Origin: Branchiostoma floridae
Lineage: Eukaryota; Chordata; Leptocardii; Amphioxiformes; Branchiostomatidae
Direction of reading: 5' to 3'
DNA length: 64,000 nucleotides
NCBI RefSeq assembly: GCF_000003815.2
Contig: NC_049996.1
Location: forward strand, 15,916,407 to 15,980,406
The translations under genes were made by a program, and so were the position numbers. Shown here in pieces: positions 1-11,400 of the stretch (the stretch's first letter is position 1; the number at the start of each line of letters is the position of its first letter). The notes under the pieces are model-generated. The model worked only from the letters and a program-made list of their open reading frames with translations. It was not told where the DNA came from and did not search any database.

Positions 1-35
1 TGATAATGTTGATGATAATAATGATAATGATAAAT

Positions 36-3000
36 GACGGGTCCATCACCACGCAGGAGCTGGGGGTCGTCATGAGGTCACTGGGGAGGAACCCGACAGA
101 GGCGCAGCTACAGGTGTGTGATGGGCGGAAAAGAGTAGCCCACATAACAGACTTTGTGATTGGACTCTTTGTTTATTACCTCCATGGTCGGATGTCTTGT
201 TTGTGTTCGTAGTTACTTGATTGCAATGCAGTGGCTTCCACATAATTCTACTACAGTAGAAGCCAGTTAATTGCACAACGGATTATCGCACACTTCTGTT
301 ACTGCACGGGATCCCCAAATCCCAAACTGGTACTGGTCCAGCTGGATAACTTCGCTTTGCTGCACCACCCGGATAATTACACGAAATAAACTGGCAAATG
401 GCAATTAAACAGCTTCTACTGTACTGTAACAGACACACAGGTAAACACACAAACAGGATTGCTGAAAACGAAGCCTTTGTACACACAGGTAACAAAGATA
501 TTGTTTCCCATATACAGGAGATGATGAACAACGCAGACGCTGCAAGGAGCGGGACTATCGACTTTGCGGACTTCCTGAAGCTGATGGCCAGCAAGATGCT
601 GCAGACGGACGTGCAGGAGGAGATACTACAGGCCTTCAGGGTCTTCGATAAGGTAGGCTTGGCAGGTGGCTTGAGCAGAGGGGGGTTCAAATGAGGTATT
701 CGGAGCATTGTTTTGTCCCATATATGCAAATGAGAACAAGATACATTGCGCTGACGAACGTACAGGAGGAGATCATACAGGCCTTCAGGGTCTTCGATAA
801 GGTAGGATGCTTTATAATAACAATTATAATAATAATAATAATCTGGTGTATTTTGCCAGCCAGTAGGTACCCAATGAGTAATGAGGCTGATTAACGTGGT
901 CGAGGCACCTCCTCGAGCACGGGACCCCCGTTTTACGTCCCTCCCGGAAGACGATTTTGTGGAATTGAATGACCTGGTGCTTACTGTAATGGTTGGTAGG
1001 TTGATATTGTCACTCCACCATTTAGGCAACCATGGCTTCCCAGTAAAGTTCTATGATTCTTTTGGAAGAGAAAACCATTTGAAAAGAAGTTATGCTAATT
1101 GGGCCGTTCCAAAAAATAAATGTGGGGGGTGGGTTGAAGAGGTCGGATTTTACCGAGGGGGGGTCAAGCAAATCTTGGATATGGATTTCATTTGAACGGG
1201 GGGGTCGAGATAGGTCTGGATATGGATTTTTCTACAAAAAAGTCAAGAAAATCTGGATTTAGATACTTCTACTCCTATCTTAGTTACAGTACTGTAAGGG
1301 CAAGGTTCTAGGATGAAAATTATGAGGGGGTAAGGTTATTCAGATGAAATAAAAGGGGTATAAGAGGCATTTGGGACTTGGATGAAATAAAGGGGGGGTC
1401 GGAGCTCTCGGATGAAATTAGAGGGGGGTCGAGGCACTCGGATGAAATTCAAAGGGGGGGTCAGGCTCTCGGATGAAATCCAAAGGGGGGTTGAAGCAAT
1501 TGGAAAATCCGACCTCTTCAACCCCCCCTCCACATTTATTTTTTGGTTCTGGAGAAGTACTTGGCAACACCCCCTACGTTGAGGTAAAACACCCAGGAAC
1601 TGGTGCTGTGCAGTTAACGTTTACTTATTGCTGGCTCCTCATGTGTTCAGGGACCTCCGGATTGTATAAGATAAATGTTGCTGCCTTATTCTGCATAATA
1701 AATGAGAAAGCTATAGATGTTATAAAACTATGAACACCTAATACGTCTAAAAAGATATGCACAGCCAAATGCTCAAATCATTTTATGGAGGTATGAGTTC
1801 TTCGAACTCTTGTTTGAATGCATTGCGTAAGCAAAGGCTGAAATGTCGTCTGCAACCAAGATGGCGGCCCGGGGTGTTTTGAATGAACTTGTGCGGCTTT
1901 GTGAGTAGCTTTTGTGAGTGTTTAGTCAATATTTAGGTCACTAGATGAGCACCAGAGGCTTCTGCCTGCCCTTTGGATTCAATTGGCTGAGTAAATGAAG
2001 CCAAAATGTGGTAAAAAGACTTTGTTTTGAAACTTAGCTGCCCCCCTCCCCGGTAACTTGGAAAACAGCATGTGTGAGATTCACCTCCATGAAAAATTGA
2101 GGCATAGTTTATGTGTATGTGTGTGTGTGTGTTTGTGTGTGTGTCTGTGTGACACTGTGTGTGTGTCTGTGTGTGTTTGTGTATTGAGTGTGTGTGTCTG
2201 TGTACTGTGTGTTTGTGTGTGTTTTTGTGACACTGTGTGTGTGTGTGTGTCTGTGTGTGTTTGTGTGTGTCTGTGTAATGTGTGTGTGTGTCTGTGTGTG
2301 TGTTTGTGTGTTTCAGTGTGTGTGTGTGTGGTCAGCATAACTTTAGAGGTCATGTGTGACCTTAGTACTTCAGCAGAACGTCCGGTGTGTGTATCTTTAC
2401 TCAATAAAGCGTGAACAGACTTCTATGAGAATTTGCTCATCGTACAAGCAAAATTAGATAATAAGCAGTTGGCCTGTGTTTACACAATCTCTCGCTGGCT
2501 GGGGTTAATGACTCAGGGTATCTGTAAGGCCGGCTGGTAGGCTAACTGCCTCTGTATGTTTGACTGTAAAACTTGGTAGAAATAACTATAGAATCTACTC
2601 TACTTCACTCTTCTTATTTTCTTTGACCGGTATTAGCACCAAAACGTGTGAATGCCTGCTCATATAATCTGTTCATTTTCCAATAGGTCCAATATCCGGT
2701 CCACCGAATTTTTTTAGGTCCGGTTTGTCCGGACCGGTCCAATAAGGAAAAACCTAAGTTTTTTTTTCACGATGTTTACCCACCCCTAGCCATGCATGAC
2801 TTATAATTTTCTCCGTGAACCAGGATGGGGATGGTTACGTCAGCGCTGCGGAGCTGCGTCACGTGATGACCAACCTGGGAGAGAAGATCTCAGCAGAGGA
2901 GCTGGACGAGATGTTCCAGGTGGCCAATGTGGACGCCAACGGACAGGTAAACACTTTTGTCCCTTTTTGATATATATTGTTAACATTTCACATTAATGTG

Positions 3001-4241
3001 AAATGAGCGCTTTCATACAGTTCACTGTTGATCACACATGCGTAAAGTGAACTCTGTGAATGAGCATTGTGCATAGTATAGACTAGAGTCCCCTGTCAAC
3101 TATGTAAAGAGTATATTCCACCCATCATCTGGGTAAATAGTGCATTCCACCTATCACATGGTTTAATGGTATATGGGCAGGTAAGTGCTCGATAACAAGG
3201 GGTTTGTTCGTACATATTCTTGTAGCACTTCGGGTGGGATACAGCATATTTCCTTGATGTGGACGCCAACGGACAGGTAAACTTTTCCGAAAATAATTTC
3301 ATTCCCACGTAAACCTTGGACCTAAAAGAGGATGATTGTAGACTGAAGGTGGAATTACAGTCAAAGTGGGTCAGTTACTCCAGGAGTAAGTCCACCCCAT
3401 TTTGCCATGTTTGAGAACTGTTGGTGTTAGTTTTGGTGGACTATTATCCATAGTAAGGCCTTTAGACCAATTTAGGCAGTAAGTCCATCTTCAGTCCTCC
3501 CTGAGTAAGTCCATTTTCAGACCATTGGACTAACTGTGGGTGAAAAGAGGACTATGGTCCATGGTACGTCGTTCATAAGTATGGTTTACAAGGAATCAGG
3601 TTGGTAGATCTATATTGGTTGCTGCATATAGTGGCAAGAGGCAAAACTCCAGTTAGAAATGGTTGTGTAGAAGGAAACTTCTATATCCTGGGCAGGTAAA
3701 CACTCGATAACACGGCGATTGTTCATTCAGACTCTCATGTTAAGTGCCTAGTGGCATAGAGTGTTCGTATTCAGCCGTATTATAGCTCCCAAGTCCTTTC
3801 TGTCAGAAAGGATGTCTAGAAAGGAGCTATAATGTGGCTGGATACCAGGTTAGGCGTACAGAGCATCATATTTCTTTGCTGAAGCAGCCTTTTGCAGAGA
3901 GGGGCTGTTATCCCTTCTCGTTTAATGTGCTCAATTAGCACCTCCTTGAACATACTAGTATTTTACATCTTTTACATGAATGATTAGGGTGCAGCCCCAA
4001 CCAAGACAACAGTGCAACCAGTCTGAACCTGGAACAATGGTTACAATATGGGGCAGATGATATGGTGGCAGTAAGTGTTGAACATAGATACACGAGCACA
4101 CACGCCCAAAACAAGAGCGTTCAACCTCCTTTTTTATGGAGATGACAGCTTAGTATTTTCAGTATTATAAATTTGAATTACTGTGTTTGCATATTTCAGA
4201 TCAACTACAACGAGTTCGTCAGGGCAATGATGACGGAATGA
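36..4241 (+). CDS. Calmodulin-like EF-hand protein, 3' part (four exons visible)
   Basis: Exons by splice site and phase: 36-113 (left edge uncertain), 518-652, 2824-2946, 4200-4241 with stop TGA. All visible junctions are phase 0. Together they give about 125 residues colinear with calmodulin from the first EF-hand loop to the end. Visible blocks include [23 protein letters not shown], then a second EF hand, then [23 protein letters not shown], and finally [12 protein letters not shown]3 has a canonical Ca2+ loop ([12 protein letters not shown]). EF2 is degraded: loop position 3 is Ala, 4 is Arg and 12 is Asp. EF4 has Asn at position 1. So this is a calmodulin paralogue rather than calmodulin itself, probably a Ca2+ sensor with fewer working sites. 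The N-terminus lies upstream of the window. Exon 1 abuts a TGATAA microsatellite and no AG acceptor is visible before it, so its 5' boundary is unresolved. The introns contain partial exon copies at 752-801 and 3256-3276. Confidence 0.86.
752..801 (+). pseudogene. Partial tandem copy of calmodulin-like exon 518-652 (3' end plus donor)
   Basis: About 57 bases around 752-807 repeat the end of the preceding exon and its GT donor. The copy reads [14 protein letters not shown] against [14 protein letters not shown] in the main exon. It has a CAG that could act as acceptor (ending at 765) and a GTAGG donor at 802. The 36-base interval 766-801 is therefore a splice-competent, phase-0 mini-exon. Whether it is ever used cannot be told from sequence; it lies only about 100 bases after the main donor. 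Confidence 0.7.
1103..1551. repeat. Inverted-repeat element with internal G-rich tandem repeat
   Basis: Arms of about 45 bases at 1103-1152 and 1504-1551 are reverse complements (AAAAAATAAATGTGG... and ...CCACATTTATTTTTT, with GAAGAGGTCGGATTTT / AAAATCCGACCTCTTC). The interior 1315-1500 holds about five tandem units of roughly 30-36 bases, each starting GGATGAAAT and containing a run of six or more G. Looks like a non-autonomous foldback/MITE copy in a calmodulin-like intron. Confidence 0.65.
2104..2333. repeat. (GT)n microsatellite, interrupted
   Basis: Nearly continuous TG dinucleotides with occasional TC, TT and AC interruptions. Long open frames over it on both strands (Cys/Val-rich and His/Thr-rich) are by-products of the repeat. 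Confidence 0.95.
2564..2788 (-). repeat. Fragment of the AGGGCTGGGTA inverted-repeat family
   Basis: Shares the ACGTGTGAATGCCTG, TTCATTTTCCAATAGGTCC and CCGGACCGGTCC blocks with the full element at 35008-35440 and with copies near 5690-6015 and 45787-46168. One end (CCCACCCCTA) is preserved; the other is lost. Confidence 0.65.
3256..3284 (+). pseudogene. Copy of the 3' end and donor of calmodulin-like exon 2824-2946
   Basis: The 20 bases ATGTGGACGCCAACGGACAG at 3257-3276, followed by GTAAACTTTT, repeat the last bases of the exon ending at 2946 and its donor. No acceptor sits close upstream in frame. A third piece (GGGCAGGTAA...CTCGATAACA) recurs at 3176 and 3694. These look like small local duplications centred on a splice donor. 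Confidence 0.7.
3768..3844. repeat. Short inverted repeat (possible mini-MITE)
   Basis: Arms GTATTATAGCTCC and GGAGCTATAATG flank about 40 bases containing CCTTTCTG/CAGAAAGG. It lies within the last calmodulin-like intron. Confidence 0.4.
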
Positions 4242-5423
4242 TAAAACAACATGACGACAATGACGTCATTGACCTTGAAAAAAAACAATATGGCTGACAT
4301 GATGATGACATCTGTTGGCAATGATCATGATATCTCTGACGTAAAACAATAATTAAGTACACAAGCACAGCAAAATGCATTGTGGGTGATATGTCAAAGG
4401 TGAAGGCCCCTAACCTTGCTTGATGTATCTTGGAGAATATCCCATGATACCGTGACCCGACCTCTGCTTGGAGAATACTTGCTTGAGACAAAATTGTACA
4501 GATGTGCTTTGTTTAACATGTTTAAGGTTTGATTTTTTTGGCTAACATTAGTTACTCATGCGTATCTTGCTGCACATGCATCCTAAGAATTGTGAATTGC
4601 CTTCTATACAGCAGCAACGATGCTACATGCACATTGTAGTACATAAGATAATGGGGTTGAACTGTAGACTCTGGTCATTTAATTTACAACATGAAGGAAA
4701 TTTTGTTGCAAGTAAAACTTTTTTCAGCATTTAGCATGTAGATAAATGTTCTTGATCTGGCATGTTGCATATTAATTAATTAATAAGAATATTGTAGTTT
4801 TCAATTACTTTTATTAATAACATCTGATTTCATTATTCAATGATATCATTAAATAATCACATTTTGTAATATTGTAAACAGTGTATTGAAAAATATCATT
4901 ATCAGAAGTCCATTGATGGAAGTATACAATTAACAACAAAATTATTCATTTCCCAAAATTATTCATCATCAAAACTCTTGTAATTTTTTTTTCAAGAATA
5001 TACAATGTAGAACCGCAGAAAATTTGGACCTTTTTTAAAAAATATTCATAAATTTACTATTCAGTAGTTATAGTTGTAAGTCAAGAAAACTGTGATCTAT
5101 TTGCAAAATGTGTGACTGTCAAAGAGAGTAAATTTTTAGTAAATGAGTAAATTTTGGACATGGAATATTTTGTATAAGTTCGAATTAAGTACCTCTACTA
5201 TAAATACTATAGTGTGATGATATTGATTTTAACCTAAATTTTAAAGAAAAATAAAACCAGTTATCACTTTACAAAATCAATGAATAAACTTCTTAACTTA
5301 GTCTATATTAAGATTCCTGAGTTTTCAGTAAATCATCATAACCCAGCCCACTTTTAGGTGGGAATGGTTTACAGAGAATTTAATCATTGGCAAAGGATCG
5401 AGAATGGGGAACTCAAGCTGTGA
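4242..5423. other. Space between two convergent genes; 3' UTRs and polyA signals
   Basis: AT-rich, no coding signal. For the + strand gene, AATAAA occurs at 5250-5255 and 5283-5288. For the - strand aminopeptidase, ATTAAA is read on the minus strand from 5384 to 5379, 40 bases past its stop. A half element ending CTCTGCTTGGAGAAT at 4460-4475 belongs to the CTCCAAGCAGA family. The two transcripts probably end close to each other or overlap at their tails. Confidence 0.5.
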
Positions 5424-8400
5424 TTAAGTACTAAGTGTTTTCTCCTCCAGCCATTTCTGCACCTTGTCCAGGTTGTTCTGTCTCCATCTTATGTTTGCTT
5501 GTGTTGACTCCACTGCCTGTTGGAAGGTGCGGGCGGCGGTTCCCAAGTCACGGTCCTTGGTGAACAACAGCAGCTGTTGAAATATGCAAAAAAATAGTTA
5601 CTCAAGCAACTGGACAATTGATTTTGGAAACGGTCAGACGTTTCAAATATTATCCACCATCCTTCGTCAGTGACACTGAAGTGATCTAGAAAAAACTGAT
5701 CTGTTTTGTGGAGTATTTGACTCCCACTGGCATCTTGAAATCCTACAAGGCTTACTACCACTGTACTATTTACTGTAAAACTTGGTGAAAATTACTATTA
5801 TAGACTACTCTACTACACTCTTGTTATTTTCCTCGACCGGTAAGCCCCAAAACGTGTGAATGCCTGATCATATAATCTGTTCATTTTCCAATAGGTCCAA
5901 CATCCGGTCCACTGATTTTTTTCAGGTCCAGTTTTTCAGTACACCATACCACCCCTAAGGTACAGGTCCGGTTCAGGTCCAGAGGATCAGGTCCAGGTTT
6001 GGACCTGAACCTGGACTGTAAGTTTGAAAAATGGAAATGAAGGTCATAGATTCCAATGTAAAAACCCAAACAGTAACATTTAAACACCAGGCCCTTCCAC
6101 CATATCCACGGTTTGTTTGAAATTATCAACAGTATGTCTTGAAGCAGTTTTGAAAGTACATTGTATCTTTATGTTTGTTTGTTTGTTTATTTATTTATCC
6201 AGGGGTACATGTCGCCTGACCGGCGTTTTTCAAAGATCCCTGGGGGGAAACCCAGTACATACATAACAATAATCAATAACAATATAAAATTAAATAAATG
6301 GTAACTTAGCAAGAATCGACAAAGAATAACGCAATTTAACTAAGACAAGATAAGGCAAAAGACAAGATGGAGCAAATTGAAAGTGTCAGATCTGTACTTA
6401 CGTTTTCAAGGTCCTTGTCAGTGCAAAAGTGCTGGGGAATCTTTTCCACTATAGAGGGCAATGCCCCGTTCTCATTGAAGCTGGGTGGAAGGGAAAATCA
6501 AACAGTCAACACACTTTAAAAAGTACTGTAATTCCTGATATTTTCATTGTACTGTTATGTTCACGGTTTTCACGGTGACGACTGAAACGTGAACTTATCA
6601 TTACTGATTAAAAATAATTCACAGCCTTTTTTTATGTGCACTTGCCACGACAGTGAACATTTAGTTCCGAGAACAAGTTAAATATTCTCAAACCGTGAAA
6701 GTTTGGTACCGTGAAGACAAAGCGAATTACAGTAGTCTATTTCCCGTTGGTTCAGAAGTTGAAACACTGCTCTCAGAACATGATTCACACAATTGACATG
6801 TAATCACCCCTTTTAATTTTCATGGGAATTTTTCATTAACTCGTTAAAAAAATGTGGGTGACTAAAATTCCAAGTGACACATAGGATTCCAATAGTTTTT
6901 ACTTATTCATTCATTTATTGGTTTGGCTGCTTAGCACACACAGCCAGGGCTGCCCAACTAGCCTGTGGCTATTACAAAATCAATGCTGCTGACAAAAACA
7001 ATGCAAATGGAATTTGACAAGGACAGAACATTTATTAATAACAATATCCTAGTATGTACATCCCAATACTACTGAAAAAAAAACTAATTCAAAAAGAAAC
7101 TGCAGATCTCACGTCTGTTGAGTTTTTGTAAATGTACTATTTTATTTACATTCATTATCCCTGTCCTTGGTGCTGAAAATACCCACAGACATACCAGAAA
7201 CAATACCTTCCATTTTATGGAGGTAATGAAAGCATGTCTTCATGGAAATACAACTTAGTCTCACAAGTTGATGTTTATAACAAAAGGTGTCACAGTTGAT
7301 ATGATAAAGACACACAAGATAAGATACTAGCCTCTGTTGCAGTCTTTGGAACCAAGCTTTTTTTGGGGGGGGGGGAGGGGGGGGGGTTGGTCCGCAATTT
7401 TCAACGTTGGCTATGTTCTCTTGTGACGGGAAAGGGAGTTTGCCGAGAATGGGAGTTTGCCGTGATGATAGCACTTATTTGCCCCGTCCCAACGTTGCAA
7501 ATCGCAGACCACCCCCCCTCCCCCAAAAAAACTGTCCCGTTTCAAAGACTGCAACGGAGGCTGATGAGATACAACACAAAAGAATTTACGTCTACACATC
7601 ATCAAAATGAATTTCTTTAATTTTGTATGAATTTTTGTATGACATCACCTCTTGAAGTAGAAGTCCTCCCAGTTGTCGACAAAGAATTCCCAGGCGACAG
7701 ATTTTCCTGCTTTTTTGTCTGCAATTCCCTGGATGACATCAGCCGCGTACTGCTGACGAATTTGGCTCTTGTCCTTGCTTTTCTCTAAATACCTACGGAG
7801 GTATTAGAATATTCAGCAGTTGTAAGGCCTAGGAAACAAAATATTGTGTTTCCTGTTTCCCACCCTGCCCTAGAAAAATCTGCCGACCCTAGACTTTTTG
7901 GGGTTGGGCAGTGGAGTCACAGTTTCCAGTTCTAATTTCAGTTCAGCTTGCCTCCTATTCAGGTAAAAAACCCTGCTTGTCCTATCTAATGAAGGGTACC
8001 ATCTATTCCCCCCATACCCACTGCTCTAAACTGCCTGCATAGGGGGGAGGGGCATTTTTACCTTCACTCGACATTCGCTTCTTGCCAGTTTACTGTATTC
8101 AAATACTGTAAAATGCAAAAACTTTAAACCATTAACATTAAACCACCGCGAATTTAAAACCACCGCAAACATTTTTTTCATAACAGTAAGAGACTACAGT
8201 GCATGGTGCTATCGCAAAATTAAAACCACCGCGAAAAGTCCAGTTTCCCGCTACCGCAAAATTTAATCTCTGCAAACTTAAATACATTTACAGTAACTAC
8301 AGACATGCACTGCCAGATAACAGTGTCCTTCACTCGACGTTCACTCCTTGCCAGTTTACTGTATTCAAATAACTACAGACATGCATCAATGCCAGATAAA

Positions 8401-11400
8401 CTATCAAACATACCGAAAAACAAAACCTCCGTGCACAGAGGTAAAAGGATACGTACATTTTCAGTATGTCCATGTCCTTTGTGCAGGCCAGTGCTGAGAG
8501 CAGGTAGAGTTGCTCAGTAGTGTCACCCTGCTGGTAACGCTGCCAGCCAAACTCCCACTGCGCCTTACCGCCATATTCTATAGCCGTGCAGTAGACAGTC
8601 TTCTTCAGTCTCTCTGGTATGTGGCTTTTAATGGAAGAACAATATACATCGTGAGTTAAGATTATAAATCACTGTAGAGCAAAATACAATGTATGGTATA
8701 AGCCTGGATTTCCCCGTGTTATCATTTCCTGGAATCCACCATTTCTGCTTAGTCGGTTCACAGTTAGAACTCACTGTGTGGCGCAGTACAGCAGCCGAAA
8801 TTGGATTTGTTTTAAAGCATTGATTTTTTATTTAAACATTCAAGTATTTTTGAAAGATTTGGCACTATGGTGGCATAGCTGTTAGGGATCTATGGAGGAA
8901 ACCAAACCAAAAAGAACAAAATCGTTCTTTAGGTTAACTAATATGTATCTGTTGAATCTTTGGACCCTCAGCAGTAGCAATAAAATGGCACAAATACAGC
9001 AGATTAGTCTATATACAGAACACCTGTTGCCCTACCTGTTGTCGTTAGTGTCCATCCAGCGTGCGAAGAGAGCCTTGGCTCGTGCTACACAGTCGTGCTG
9101 GCCGTTCTCACAGGCAATGTCCACCGCTACCACTTGTCCCATCCTGAAATAAATCAAGTATGATAGACAATGCTTTTTGAAAGCTCGAATCTTAATCAGG
9201 CTTAACTTTTCTAATGCTTGACTTACTTACTTCTAATGCTTGCATAATGTTTTTCAACTTTGCAAACAGCTTAGAATCCTCTTTTTTTATGAGTAGGCAC
9301 TCTCAGTAGTATGTACTGTAAAATTTGACATCAAATTCATTGCGGTTTAAAGGTTTTAAAAAAGCAAAACCATATACACAGTAGTAGCAACAATATCACT
9401 CACTGCCCATACAGTATGTTACATGCATCTTTTGTTAACATTGATTGTAAAAGTACTAAAACCTGACAAAAGAAAGTAAACACCAACTGATAAGTTACTC
9501 TCCAAGCTTCTTTATGTCTCACAGTTTGGCCACAAGAAAGCAGAACAAAATAAATAAAAGCCCAATAAAAATGCCTATAAATGTACAGACAAAAAACAGC
9601 CAGAGCTGAACTTCTACTTGAATAGTACTAATAAATAGTTGATAATGTGGAAAGTTATAAAAGTTGAAATTTTTTGTTTTTGTTTTAACTTACTCCTCTT
9701 GAAAGGTGAGTTCCTCATCAGTCCAGCTGACATCATTGTAGAACAGGGTGATGAGGTGAACCATGTAGTCCTGTGTTGGTGAACAAAATATCATATTTCT
9801 GTCATACCTGGGCCATGATAATGTTATCACACAGACTTCCATAGACCATGGATTAAAGCCCAAAAATTGCTGTGTTTCTTCAGGACCTCAATTAAGGTAA
9901 AAATTACCACTGAAGGGTTTGGTTGACCAGCAGGTTCACACTGACGTAAGACAATAGTTATTAGCCGTATCCAGTATTTGATTATACTGCTGTTGGTGTC
10001 CCTGACACAGGGGTAGGCAGCAGTCAGCTACGTTCCAGTCTTCACACTGCACGTTGGACTAGCCAAGATGGGCCTTGACCTTTGACCTTGTGCAACCCAT
10101 GAGCTGGCTTGTCACAAAGGAAATCCTAATTTAAGATCATGTTACATTGTATACAACAAAAATTCTGATAGAGTGAAAATTCCAAACAAATCCATAAAAA
10201 GGGTCTTGAGTTACAGGTGCAAACACCCATACACAACCAAACACAATACCCTGTCAAAGAAAACCCTCTTAGTCTCCAAGCAGACCATACGGTGCCAAAA
10301 GAGATAGTATCAAAGCTGGCAAAGGAGTATAGCCGGCCAAAGGGAGTTAAACGGGCACCTGGTGCCACTATACTACGTCCCTTGCCAGCTTTGGTACTAT
10401 TTCTAAGGCACCGTAGGGTCTGCTTGGAGACTAAACCCTCTTTCCTGGAGGTAAAAGGTTTCCCCATACCTGCCATTTCTTGTAAACGTCCGTTCCAGAG
10501 CTGAGTATATCGCTTATGTAGCCCAGAGCTGACTTTGCCAACTCCCATGCCACGTGCGACCGTTCTCGAACCAGGTACTGTGATAGGTCAAGAGCAACGG
10601 TGATGTCCAGCATAGACGCACTGGAAAGAAATAACAAGACAAAATAATGCGACTCAGGCTAAGCAGAAAGTTTTGAATATGTGAAAATTTGTATGTCAGC
10701 AGCACAGGCAGGTTAGGCTCTAATGCTAGTTGACAATAGATGAAGAGCACAAGAGGTCACGGGTTTGATTTCTAGCATTACTGTAATTTGCTGTGTCATT
10801 GGAAAGGTACTTGACATGATTTTCCTCACCCTAGTAGAAGTGTACTATGTCACCTATGACAAATGTAACCATGCCCTTACTGCTTGATTCTTAATTATGT
10901 ATCATCTTATTTTGAATAACTTCGTTGAAAAACGAGTTATAAAACAACTAACAGAACAACTAAGTTGAAAAAAAAATGGAGAGCACTTACCTGGCTAGGT
11001 TTAGGGCATCATCCACAAGTGTCCCCCGGTTGACTGCAGGTATGTCCTAAAGAAGGGTAAACAAAATATCTAGCTTAGTATATTCAATCTTTACTTAATG
11101 ATTTAGTAGTTATCCAGTCTTGATCGATCTCATCAAAAGGAAAACTGCTTTTTAAAAAGGTTGACTTTAAAACATCCCCACACAGTGTAAACAGAGTATT
11201 TGATAAAAATTATAGACTTAGTTTCCTTTCCATGTATAAGCTTGTCAAAAACTCAGCTAGTAACAATGAACCTGCATAATTACATTGTTCATATTGCCTG
11301 CCTTCTCTGTCATCACCAGTGGAAGATTCTCCAAGAGTAGACCAACTATTCATTGACTTAATTTGAGCTGGACTCATTCTACGTCCCCGTCCTTATATCT

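Noticed and set aside
2058-2414. Cys/Val-rich open frame (and His/Thr-rich on the other strand)
   Set aside because: Translation of the GT microsatellite; no splice or codon support.
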